A DNA stretch of 64,000 nt. Source: Lecanicillium sp. G3 (taxonomy: Eukaryota > Ascomycota > Sordariomycetes > Hypocreales > Cordycipitaceae). Both the position numbers and the translations under genes were made by a program. The stretch spans positions 310,001-374,000 of the forward strand of contig JAZHPD010000027.1 of the NCBI GenBank assembly GCA_037575805.1. Direction: 5' to 3'. The notes beneath the pieces are model-generated. The model was not told the DNA's origin and did not search any database. It saw only the letters and a program-made list of their open reading frames with translations. Shown one piece after another: positions 34,580 to 46,668 of the stretch. Within the stretch, counting starts at the first letter, position 1. Every line of letters begins with the position of its first letter.

Positions 34580-35250
34580 GGTGGTGGTGGTGAGTGCGGT
34601 TGTGGTAGGTGGTGGTTTGGCTGGTGTGGTTGTAGAGTTGGGATGTAGCTGAGCAAGACGTCGGATCCGTCACAGACAGATTACCGGTCGAGAAGCGGCT
34701 GTTGTATTTGCAGTCGATGCTCGATGCTCGTCGTACGTGGTGTACGTGTGTGTGTGTGTGTGCGTGTGGTGTATGTGCAAGGCGGGTGTTGCAGGTGTTG
34801 CAAGAGATGCGAGGTCGATGGCTTTGTAGCCCTCAATGGTCAATGGTGTAAAGAGAGAGTCGTGGCAAGAGGCACAGCAAGTCGGTTGATGTGCAAATGG
34901 TTCTTGAGACGATCGAGGCTAGTGATGGAAGAAGAAAAGTCAAGAGGGGGGAAAAGGATTGTATTTGTAGGAAGAAGAGGGTGATGAGGAGGATCGGAGA
35001 GGAAAAAGGATGAGGAGGGTAGTGGGATGTCTTGTTCCTAAGTACTGCCTACGTACTGCGTATGTACGAGTGCACAAGGTGCAGAGTGGGCTCTCCGGTC
35101 GGTGGTTGTGACTGTACGGAGCAGTGGGTGACTAGCTCTGGGCTGGGGAGGGACAGGCCAGAGAGAGGCCAGCCAGGACCAGGATGGACAAGACAAGAAA
35201 GTTTTAGCGCCCCTGTGGCTCTGGCTGGGAGCTGCGTACCTGCCTACCGT
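34580..35250 (-). promoter_or_regulatory. Long uORF-free 5' leader/promoter of the Ecl1-type gene
   Basis: Reading the minus strand, no ATG occurs for 671 nt upstream of the start codon (no CAT on the + strand from 34580 to 35250), while the opposite strand has many ATGs here. Such one-sided depletion suggests a long transcribed leader under selection against upstream starts. It includes a CA/GT repeat near 34743-34767. The transcription start is not visible. Confidence 0.5.
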
Positions 35251-35559
35251 CATGCGCTGGAGGCAGTGGGAGGCCCGCAAAAAAAAAATTATTTATTTAT
35301 TATTTTTATTTACTTGGCGTGACGCACTGCTAGTGCACCGCTGTGGACAGGCCAGGAAAAAAAATTAAAAATTAAAAAAATAAAAATGAAAAAAAGAAGC
35401 TAGCGCCGTGACAGGGGGGTTGAGTGGGTAAGGAGTGGGGACACTTGGCCCAAGTTGAAGGCGGCAAGGGTGGAGCACACTGGCTGGACTGGACCAGACT
35501 ACTCCGACTACTCTGTAGACTAGGCTGGATTGGCACTCAGCTGGGCACTGTGAGCAAAG

Positions 35560-35563
<4 letters not shown>

Positions 35564-35596
<33 letters not shown>
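35564..35596. repeat. A homopolymer, 33 nt
   Basis: The longest single-base run in the window. It is in non-coding DNA with no recognisable retroposon body next to it. Confidence 0.85.
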
Positions 35597-35598
<2 letters not shown>

Positions 35599-38500
35599 AA
35601 GAAGACCCACAAATGCCCTGCAGTAGATGGTATCCACTGTGGAAAGTGGAGTAACTGCTCTGCTCTTTTGCTCTGCTGCTTGCTCTTGCTCTTGCTCTCT
35701 TGCTCTCTTGCTCCCTACCAGTCGCAGCTTCCCTGGGGGTGGGCACTTGATCGCCGGGGAGGGGGGTGCAAGAGGCGTTTTCTTTTTCCTTTTTTGCCAT
35801 TATTCTATGCAGATTTTATGCCCGACTCTGCACAAATTATGGGATGGCAGAAACGGTAGCCTCATACCGTTGACAGTTTGGTAGACTGTACCGTTTACAG
35901 GTACAAGTAAGAAGGTCGGTGGCTGAACTCAAGACAAGTGGAAAAAGCCGCAGAAGGAAATGGCCAAAGAAAATATATACATATATTTCAAAAACGTGCT
36001 CTTAAACCGCAGACTAAAAAGTTAAAGAGAAAAATCTCTGACGAACCGCTACACCAGGCACGGCCACCCAGCCCGCCGGTACTGTTACCAGTAAGCTTTC
36101 CATGTTGCAGCGACTTTTGCCGCAAAATGCGTAGAAAAAAGTGGCCGCCAACCCGCTGCAGCTTTTTTTTCTCTCTCTCCCTCTGTCACTTCTGTGCTTC
36201 TACTTTTCGACCATGTATGTGCCTTGACCTGTTGAGTCCTCAAGTTCAGGTAACGTGTTTTAGGGAGGCCCCAAAACAAACACGCAACTTTTCCCTCCTC
36301 TTACACCACCTCCCGTCATGTGTGCTCGCCACTTTCTCTCGCCGTGAAGGGTGAGGTGACTCGATACAATTATGGACCGCCGTGGTGCAATATTGGCCCA
36401 GACTCGTTCTCTAACTCTTCCCACTTTCCACTTTCCCACTGCCCCTACCAAGTAGGGCAAGTCTGGCAGAGTCCACTGGCCCTCCCGCATCAGGACAAAC
36501 CTGATCTGCTTCCCGTTCCGTAGCGCGTAGCGCCCAGGAGACGAGTCCCGACATCGGCACTCTGATGACTGATGGCTTTGTACGGAGTTACTCGGTATTG
36601 TGCTACTACATACCACTACCTGCGCTTCTCGCAGGAATTTGTGATCCCGAGGACAGAAGAAAATTTCTCGCCCGTATAGCTTCCCGCGATGCAAAAATGA
36701 TGGTCGAGAGGAATCGCCTCACTTTTTTTTTTTCCGGGCCATGCCTAGTGTCGGCTTAGGCAAGGGCCCAAACCTGGCTTGTGCCTCGACTTCTGCAGCG
36801 TGTACAGTGCAGCCAGTGCAGTGGTGCAGCTGGGCGAGTGACAAGTACAAGGTACATGGTGACGCCATACGTGACGCTGCACATGACATGTACCTGTCCC
36901 ATGCACCCAGCCGCCCACAGTCTCTGCACGCCCCGTGGCTTGATCGCTGCACGTCGTGGGTTCAGTTTGTGAGGAGCATCACCATCACCACCTTCATCAT
37001 CACCACCACCATCACCACCACACATACTCGACTCCCAGCCACGGGAACCTTGAGAATTTTCACGGGCCGCAATAAAGAACCACACACACTTTCCCAGTAC
37101 ACACACACACGCGCACACACACGAGATGGAGCCAAAAAAGCCTTGCTCCCCGCTAGCTCTGCGCCCACGCTCAGAGGAATGCCTCTACTGCCTCTTGGCA
37201 CATCTACCACCTCTACCACCTCTACCAGAACCTCACTCGGCTCACCACAACTGGTATACACACTCGACAAGGCAGCGAGACATTGCTCCCCCGCTAGCGT
37301 CGGGCTCACTCTCTCGCTCACTTGCCCAAGCTCCCTCCATCGCACTCGAGGTGGACCATCCACCACCAGGCTAACCCTCCAGGTCATGCCCTCCGTGTCT
37401 CTACCCAGACAGAGCCAGACTGCCACTGCAACGATCTTGCCTTTTTTGAGCTGAGCCACTCACCTCACTCACTCACTCACTTCTCCTCCTCACCACAATT
37501 CAAAGGCGTTGCATCTACATAGTAACTAGTGGCGACTCGCCTCCCCCAATCACCGTCCACCAAGCCACCACTTCCATTTCGTCCTGCGCTTGTCCCTTTT
37601 GGACCATCTTCTCGAGCCCCAAGAGGAAGCCCTGGCTGTCTGTACCGTGGCAAACACCAGGCGATCATGGCCCTGCAGCTCCCTCTCTGCCTCTCTCTCT
37701 CGCCCCGCTGACCGGCTGCGACCCTGTGTGCTCGCTCCTCGCCTCTCCATGGCTGTGTCCCTCATCAATGTGTGTGGTGTGTGCTACGTGATCTCGGGAC
37801 AAGTCCTGCCCAAGCCTGTCAGTTTTCCCACTGCCCATGGGTGTGTGGCACATCAACTAACACCAAGCACATCGGGCTCCAAGAATTCCAAGAATTAAAA
37901 AAAAAAATGAGAAAAAAGAGTTTTCTTGGATCCGGTCTACAGCCGTGACGCAGCCTGCACCATCACTTCACTGCCTCCTCCACGGGCCAGACAACAACAA
38001 ACCAGGAGCCACGCCAATTTCGTCACTGTGCAGTAAGTCATGCCATGCCATCCTCCTCCTCCTCCTCCTCCTCGCTCACAGGGTTCCCGGATCGGCAAAA
38101 CAGAGTTGTATCAAGGGTCGTCTGCCGTAATGAACTAACTAGTTTACTGAATAGAGCTCGCACAGTACCGAGTGCAAATCCCACGGCCGCATCTCGCCAT
38201 CGTTTCGCCACCGTAATAAAACGTCCCTGGCGATTTCACCATTTCACGCACTATGCTGGAATGCATAGGCTTTGCGCCAGAGGGGTCGTCGTGCTCAGGG
38301 TACACCACACACTACACTTGCCAAATATTTCAGGTAGGACTTGTGCTGCCCACACACGAAAAAGCTTAGCCTGAAAACCGCCCGTTTCTTGTCTTGACTC
38401 GGGGTCTCTGCGCATCTGCCATGTTTAGAAGCCTGCACGGAATGTCGCTGTCGCGGAAAGTCAACGACAGCGAAACACACAGCCTGCAAGTACACACACG

Positions 38501-39760
38501 AGCGCGCGCGCAATCATGCACAAAGTGATGCAATGCGATCGTCCCCGTCAACAACAGAGCGATAAAATTAACACAATAACAAAAAAAGCAAAAAAAAGAA
38601 GGGAAACTTGCCCTCTTATCCGTCCGCGCCGTCCCAGCCCATCCCGAGACGCAGTGTGACGCTATGTGATCGAAGTAGAGGGTGTCGACGACACACACAA
38701 CGCAGCTGGGTCCCCGGGCGACCCTTGACCATTTCTATCCATGTTACTGGCGCTGCACATCCTCAACGCCAACCCGCCAGACTTGTCTTATCAAAAAGCC
38801 CTTCAAGGGCTATGTACATATACACGGTGAAGGATGTATTTTGCTAGGCCCCCAGATTCCTGGCAAGATTGGGCGCGGCGGCTCTCCCTCGTCGTCGATG
38901 CGTGTATGTGTCTGCGAGTGAGTGCCCTTGCTCGCCAACTGGAACTCGTGTCTCTGGCACCACGCGGCCGCGTTGTACTTGGGACTTTTTTCTTCTTTCT
39001 TTTTTTCCCCCCTCTCTGCAGTTGCAAATTCACACGGAGCGACGTACACGTTGTGCCAGATCCTTACACATGTAATCCCATGATTGCATCAAAGTAGTCA
39101 AAAATCAGTCTGGAACGAGTAGTTAATCACATCAGCTACGGAGAAGAAATGCCGTAAAAACTGACACAGATGCACATCAAGCGTGTAAAAGAAACCGCGC
39201 CCTTGTTCGTGGCGCGCGCCCTTGGATGCCCAAGAACGTCACGGCACTTATGAGCCACGGCAGTGTAGCATTTCTCAACTAACTAACCCCCGTCTGCGGC
39301 TGCAGACATCGTGGCCTCGTCTGTCTGGCTGGGCTAGTGATGCAATGTGCTCGAACCGGAAATGGGCGCGGTGCATGGGGGGAAAAAGCGACGGAGCGCC
39401 GATCAGAGAACCCAGCGAGCCGGGTATCATCACCAGCGCGCCAGCCAGCCTCTCAGTCCACCTGAGCTTGCCCTGTCCCTTCTCCGCAACCCTTCACCCT
39501 TGGCCGCCCCGGCGTACGGGGAGTATCCAGCACAGTAACAGTGCAGGAGACTACATGTACGTACTCGTACTCCGCATTACGCAAAATCCGAGAAGACTGC
39601 TTTGCTGCATGGGAGACCAGACTAGTGAGGCAAATTCCATCGATGAAGCAGGGGGGGCTTGGGTCTCGCGATGCGCCATGCTGATTTAGCTGATTATCCC
39701 CTCTGCCACCACCAGGCTCTGATCCTGCACCCTAAGCAGCAGCCAAGACAGAGAGACTCA

Positions 39761-39792
39761 TCCTCCTCCTCCTCCTCCTCCTCCTCCTCCTC
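39761..39792. repeat. TCC trinucleotide microsatellite
   Basis: About ten uninterrupted CTC/TCC units in non-coding DNA. A similar shorter array lies at 38047-38073. Confidence 0.85.
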
Positions 39793-41328
39793 TCGCTAGT
39801 TCCCTTTCTTCCCATGGCTAGCGTCCTGTCTGGGCCCGGGCGATGCAACGCTGCCGACGAATCACGCACGGCCAAGAGCTTCTCCGCATCAAGCCCCAAT
39901 GGATCTCCCCCTCTTTTTTTCATCCACTCTGCTCTGGGTGGGCTTGTCCTTGTCTTCGCGCCGTTCCTTCGGGCAGTTTGTCTGTCCCGGCTCCAAAAGT
40001 GGCAGCAACGCATCATGGTACAAGGTATGGGCGCTGCCGGACGGAGAACTCCCGTATCAAATCTTGGTTTACCCAACAAAGCTCTGCCCCGCCACCTGAC
40101 TATTTTCTCCAATTCGAGACCTCAGCCAAAACGCCATGCCTTGCCCCCCCAGAGCTGGGGTAATAGACACAGAATCCGGGGGGGTCCGTTAAATGGAGAC
40201 TCCATGAACGCCTGTGGGTGGGGGGAACAGAATGACGAGTTTGTTTGTTTCTGTTAATTTGCGAGCAAGCCGACGATCCCCTCATCGAGGCGCAGACAAA
40301 ATGATATTCACCCTTAGACAGCATTACGACGGAGAGCGGCAGCCGCGGATAGTCCAAACACAGGGACCGCCCACGATAAGTGCCTCTGAACCAGCAGCAG
40401 GCGAGATTGCGGCGGACAAGACACGAGCGGGCTGGCTCTCTTCTAGTCTCGGCAACCAGAGCACGCGAAACATTCATGCCAACTCCCGTAGAGAAACAGG
40501 ATGGTCCAGTAGGGAGCAAGCGTCGCACACTCCTGAGCAAAACCAACTGCACCCTTACGTAGAGACGGCCGTTGGGGGCAGCCCGATGTCCGCGACTCTT
40601 TGCTTTTTTTTCTTCTTTCTCTTTGGGCCTCATGGCAGTGGAGAAGAGGGGGACTGGGAGGGCTGGTCCATTGCAACTATTCAATTTCCGTGTCCACCCC
40701 CATTGCTTGTCATGGGGTTCCGGGAGGGGCAGACGGGGGGGCAGAAAGGCAGTCTAAGATGCACATCGTAGTAATGGGCATGGGGACGGGAAGGGGAAAT
40801 GGGGTGAGGGCTGCACAATCGTGGGGAAATCAGCAATTTTGCGCCCTCTCTTTTTATTTTGATCCAAATCCTTTATTTTAATTTAATTCACATTTTCCCT
40901 GCTTTAAATAATACCTTGCGCGATGGATGCGGCGAGCAGCACAGTAGTGGCGGCGAGCCACTGCACGACAACGTCAATAGCGCAGTTGTGATATTGAGTA
41001 GAAGCATGTTTCTGGCCCCCAGTTCCCTTTTTTTTTTTCTCCCCTGGTGGTTGCCTTGACTGCCATGGAAAAACTATCGAATTGTTGCGCATGCAGATTT
41101 TATCAGAAAGAAAAATCCCTGGAAAAAATCCTACAGGCCCAGTTTTGGCTGCTGCCCTTTGCAGTAGCGTCAGGGCCCGGTCTCTGAAGGAAGGGGACCG
41201 AATACGCGGCCTGCATTCGCCACTCGTTTTTTTCTTTTTTTTCTGTGTGTGTGTGTGTGTGTTTGCTTGTCGCAAATACTTCGTAAAGATCCTTTTTTTT
41301 CTGCGCCGTTGGGAGGAGGCGCTCGCGT

Positions 41329-41352
41329 GGCATGGCATGGCATGGCATGGCC
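41329..41352. repeat. GGCAT pentanucleotide repeat
   Basis: Four consecutive TGGCA/GGCAT units followed by a variant (GGCCT) in non-coding DNA. Confidence 0.8.
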
Positions 41353-44300
41353 TGGCGCATGTCATCGGCTTTGCACCGTCTCTCATGACACCGTCTCTCA
41401 TGAGCCAAAACAAAAAAAGAGGCAAAGCAAAACCTGAACGCGATAAAAGACAGTAGCGATTCACACAAAGACGTACAGGGGATCGTAAAAAGCAAAAAAA
41501 AAAAAAAAGTACACTCCGTCCTGGAATTTGAAAACGGTATCGTTCTTGTTTGTTATGATTTCTTGTTATTGATTCCTATTTTTACATTTTTGTTGAAATC
41601 TAAAGGGCACGATAGGTCCCTGCTACTCGGCAACTCGAGCCAACTTGGACAGACAGAACGGACCGCCCGTCGCTTCGCTCTCGTGGTGTGTCGGGCGGCA
41701 TCCGAGGTGGGGGATGCGAATAAGACAAGACAAGACAGGACATGACTGGAGACACAACTCGAGCAGCCCTCCCACCCCCCTGCTAAACTCCACGAGGAGG
41801 CAGTGAGACGTTGAAAGGGCAAAAAAAGCAAAGAGTATGCTGTACCTGTAAAAAGTGCAGCAAAGTTGTCGCTGTGAAACACAATTGTGGCATGGGCGCA
41901 GGATGCTGCCGGCGCCTCAACCCACACACACACACACACACACACACTCAACAGTGCTGCAACCAAGATCCTTCACCCCCTGGAGACAAGTACCAGACAG
42001 AAAATAACGGCGGACCAACTAAGAGCTAAAGCTAATTTAGCACCAAGGCAACGGCTGTCTTGTTGGGCCTCCCGTCCTGTCAGGCCTAGTTTGCTCCGGG
42101 GAAGACACAAACCACGAGTCAGTTGGTATTCCTATTGCCACACAGTAAGAAATGTCAACATCATTGAACATTTCAGCTCGGGCCAACAGGTTTTAGAGTT
42201 TTGGAGAAAGCATATTCTGAACAATCAATGACGCTGGTGTATCTTTTATTCAACTGGGTGGCAATGAGAGAGAGATGGGGAGAGGAACTAGGGGGATGAG
42301 GAAGTGAGGGCAGGCGTAAGCGCCCAAGCTGTCAATTGGCCTATCCTGGTCGTTGAGCGCCATGTACATACACCTGATACCAGCCAATACAGGGGAGGAA
42401 AAAGAAAAAACATTGAATTGCCCAATCGTGCAGGGTGTGTGTTGCATCACCGCACCGACCAGGATCTGCCCAGGGGGGAAAGTTACGGGAAGGACGGGAG
42501 CCGGCGAGCCTGGATAAAAATCAGATTCCCCCTCTGTAATCAGGCTCTGTACATATCTCGTTCACAAATACTTAATCGAGAAGATTACTTGACCAAAACG
42601 AAACAAGTCAAAGAACGAAATAGTTACGCAGGTACAAGACGAGGCTCTCGCGTGGCCGCCTCTTACTCATGGCCATTCAACTCGGCTCTAAAGCTATCCG
42701 CGTTCTAAAAAACGCCAGCAGAAATGGACTGAAATTTGTGCATTATACGTAAAGTGGCCAAGATTTTCGGGAAATAAACGAGGCTGCCACAACTCTCCAG
42801 GCGAGGCTTTGCGCTCAGCTGTCGCTGAAGCCTTGACAGGGAACACAAGTCTTACTCGTGCCCCCTGTACAACGAACATCGAGAAGCTCCCTTGCATGGT
42901 CTGGCTTGCCCTGTGCGTCTGTGGCCGTTCTGAATGCAGTAACAAGTCTCGCTGGAAGAGTTCAGGATCATTAGGTGAGGCTGACAGATTTTTCTCATCC
43001 CCCTGCCCTGTCGTACAATTTTTTTTTTATTCTGTTGTACTCTATTTTATTTCATTTTCTTTAATTCCTGAGCTGGGTGTGCGCGGCTTGGGCGCGTAGA
43101 GCACGAGCCTCGATCGACGATACCTGGTCTGGCGGTCTCTTGTACCGTGCTTCGCTGATCACGCAAGAGACAAAGCATGATAGAGTCACTGAAGCTTTGC
43201 CCGTGTATCTGTATACAAAATCATAGCGGGCCAAAAGGACAATGCAGAAAATGCGTAAACGTATGGCGGCACTTGGCGAACCGCCGCGATGAGCGGGATG
43301 CAATACTACCTCGCAGGTCAAGACACGAAGCCCATCCAGCCCGCCACTGGCTAATGCCGCCGGATACGGCATAGCACAAAGTGCAGAATCTGAGCGGCGC
43401 CATGCAACGCCTCGAGAAGAGGAGCTGACACTCCTTTTTTTGGCGGGAGGGTGGGTGTGCGGCACGGCGGCGCCGCAAGTCATTCGCTGCGCTAGGCGGG
43501 CTGGGATGCTACACTTCGGGTGGGAGGAGGAGGGCGGGGAGAGAAAGGTTTGGGCGGGCTGGCTGTGTCTCCTAAAATAAAGGCCATTATTTAAATTTGC
43601 CTTCGAACAGAAGAGACAGGATAGCGGGGGGTACCTGCACAAGAGTGACGGCGACGACTGTTGAAAGAGGCGTAGCTCGGGGTCACGGTCTAGTCTAGTC
43701 CTGGACGGGAACCCATGACAGGCAGCCGTTGAAAAGGTTCAAGGCCCGGTGTGCCAATACGCGGCGCACAGCTGAATCGGATTCTCCGGGTTACGCTGGT
43801 GGCTGGGTCGAGGCAGGATGGGAGCTCAGCCTCAGTGATGGCTTCGTAACCAAGAGCCATGTGGATGGATTCTGAGCAGGCTGCCGGTCCCGTGAGTGTA
43901 TGAGTTTTCCGTATTTTCTTTTTTCCATTTACAGTATTGTTCTATCCAATTTGCTTAAAAGTAATCCTTACGATGTGGCGAATATATCCATTTTAGGTTT
44001 ATTTTTTTTTTCTCCAACGAACGACAAGGGGGCGCAAGCACTTCGCCCCTCGTCTTTTTCTACTTCGGCATGAATCTGCTCAGCGAGGCGACGTGGCCGT
44101 GGTACGCATGGCGAACCGCTCCCGCGCACAGGACGGGCAGCAAAGGAACGCTCCGTATAGAACTATCCAGACCATATTCGCCAGTATAGGGGGCCAAGGC
44201 CCAACCAATAGACAAGAGATAGGCAAAAAGACTGCTGTGGCTTGCATGAGCGCACGGCTAGGGGCGAGTTGTGTGTGTGTTGGGCCGGCACGGCCCCGTG

Positions 44301-46644
44301 TAGAGCGGCCGCCAGCGTTGTTCTCGGTAGTAGATGTTGGTTTTTATCTTCTTGCCCATACGGATAATGTCCTTCGTCTTCTACAATTTGCTGCATATTT
44401 ATGGTATTTTGTCAAGAGATTGTCAAGCCACGGCAGGAAAGAGAAACGAATTTTAGCTCCAGGATGTAGATGTGTGTGCGGACGGATGGAAGCAGTTGGG
44501 GTACAACGCTTCATCCTGGGAGACCGGACGGCCGAGCCCGCGTGTTATGCACGTCAGTTTCTGCAAAGCCGTTCACCTCGGGAGGATGCCACCACACAAA
44601 ACCCGCCTGACAAACGAGCCGACCAAGATTAAAGGCCATGGGTGGCGAACCTCTCAGAAGGAAAGTAAGCAAGCACACCTTTTCTCTCAATGGCAGCGCT
44701 AGGCCCAAGTGAAGTCTGAGCAGCGGACCGACTGCAAAAAGCAAACATGGGCGATGGTGCCGAGACGGGGTCCCTTTAGCACCCATTGTCTAGCGCTCTG
44801 GGGGCGGGGGAAACCGCGGAGAAGGATTCGGTCTGTTTTTAATTGCTTGCTTTGGCTTGGGACTTGCGCTGCGCAAGTATAGGGTTGCGATGTGCATAAT
44901 GTGATGTCTGGGGCCGCTCGTTATTTGCGTACGCTACAGTGGCCTGATTCGGAAGAGCCGTGAACATGTACACGGCCTTTACCGGAAGAAAGGAATAGAT
45001 AGTATTGCTTGGCGTCCCTCTGCGAGCAAGGAGATGGCACATCTCCAATCCAGCGGGCCCACGAGACGCGCAACGTCGTATGGCCAGCTCTCGAGCATGC
45101 GTAAAACTCAAGAAAACAGCTGCAAGCACAAGAACAAAGAAGACAAGACACGCGTGGCACAAAGCTCAGCCACCGTCACCGGATTGGCACTTTCCTCGAC
45201 GAAACAAAGACGTGCCGCCAGGTCTGGGGTTCCCGTGGCCTTGTCATCCCACTTATTCCTTTCCTCTTTGCGCTATGTGCAGATGAGTTCGACTGCAACT
45301 TCCCCGTCTAATCACATCTCGTCGCTCGTCACCGGCAAATAACGGGCTCCACGGCGGCCCGTGATTCTTCGCTCGGGTGGCGCATGGCCGTGGCCTGATT
45401 CGTCGGCCGAATAAGTACCCATGCACCTGGTCCTTTTTTGCCTCTCTGTTTATCTTTGGTGGGAATAAAATAAATAAAATAAATAAATAAAAAAACTCTT
45501 GCACAAATCTCATGCGCAGCTGCCGTAATCCCTGAGATCGAACGATGATACTGACTCAAAAAGAGGTCAGCAGGGCTGTGGAAGACGGGAGGCCAGAGCA
45601 GATGAAACCCTGCAAGGCACAACCTTGACTGAACGACCGGATTCCGCACCACAGCAAAGGAAGAATATAAACACACAAACCCATTTGTTACTTATAATAT
45701 CTTCGTCAAAGCCAAGAGGAATCGATGATAACGCGGATTGACCATCTGTATGCTGTGCTACGGAGCTTGTTGGGGTGCGTTGTATTGCAGCATAATGCCG
45801 GAATTTTAGTCTCGTCTTGGAATATGGAACATGTTGCACAGCATAAAAAAGCAAAAAAAAAAGGCTGGGAGGAAGACAGGAATACGACGCTGTGTGTGTG
45901 GTGGCATATGCAGTTGTGTGGCGGGCGGTGGCATCTCAACTAGATGAGGCAATATCAGACTCAGGATGCCCGCAGATGCAGCACAACCTGACCAGTCGAG
46001 GCTGTATAAGTTGTGCTACTATTAATTATTTATTTTCCTATTAAGAAGGAATTGAAGGATTACTTAGTTTCGTCTGTCATGCAGTGCCTGATGTTCCGTA
46101 CACGCCCCCGTATCCATCACGACCTGCAGTGCAACTTGGCACATTAAAGTACTCCTCCCCCTCTCTCTCTAAAAAAAAATCAACTTGCTAAAGAAACGAC
46201 CGCCGGCGCCAACGCTAGACTCGCTGTGGCTAGAGTCCTCCGGGCAGGGCGGCCCTCTAGCTTGATAGTGGCGGGCAAACATGCACCAGACTGGGGCCAA
46301 GACAGGGACGCTCGGATCGGGGAATGGCTTCTCTTTAACTGTGTCCTGTATGCACCATGCATGCAGCGTAGTGAGGGGGAAAGAGAGCGCCATTCTCGAC
46401 GTGGCCTGCGCTCGATGGCCCTCGATAGGTGTGAGGTACGCGGAATATACCCCATCGGGCATTGATTCGTTTCCTTTCCACGCTGTTCGTACGTTAGTTC
46501 AGGTACGAGAGGGGTTTTTCTCAGGGCTTCTGCCTCGGGTGTTCCTGAACGAGGCCGAGGGGTAGAAGCCATCGTCTATGCGCTGTCAGCTTATCATTGT
46601 TCCTGGGTTGCGCATTCCAGTTGATATTGGCTACCTGAGAAAAC

Positions 46645-46668
46645 TTTTTTTTTTTTTTTTTTTTTTTT
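46645..46668. repeat. T homopolymer, 24 nt
   Basis: An uninterrupted T-run in non-coding DNA. Confidence 0.85.

Noticed and set aside
35564..35596. A33 run as the tail of a retroposed gene or SINE
   Set aside because: No coding remnant, RNA polymerase III boxes or flanking direct repeats could be recognised around it.
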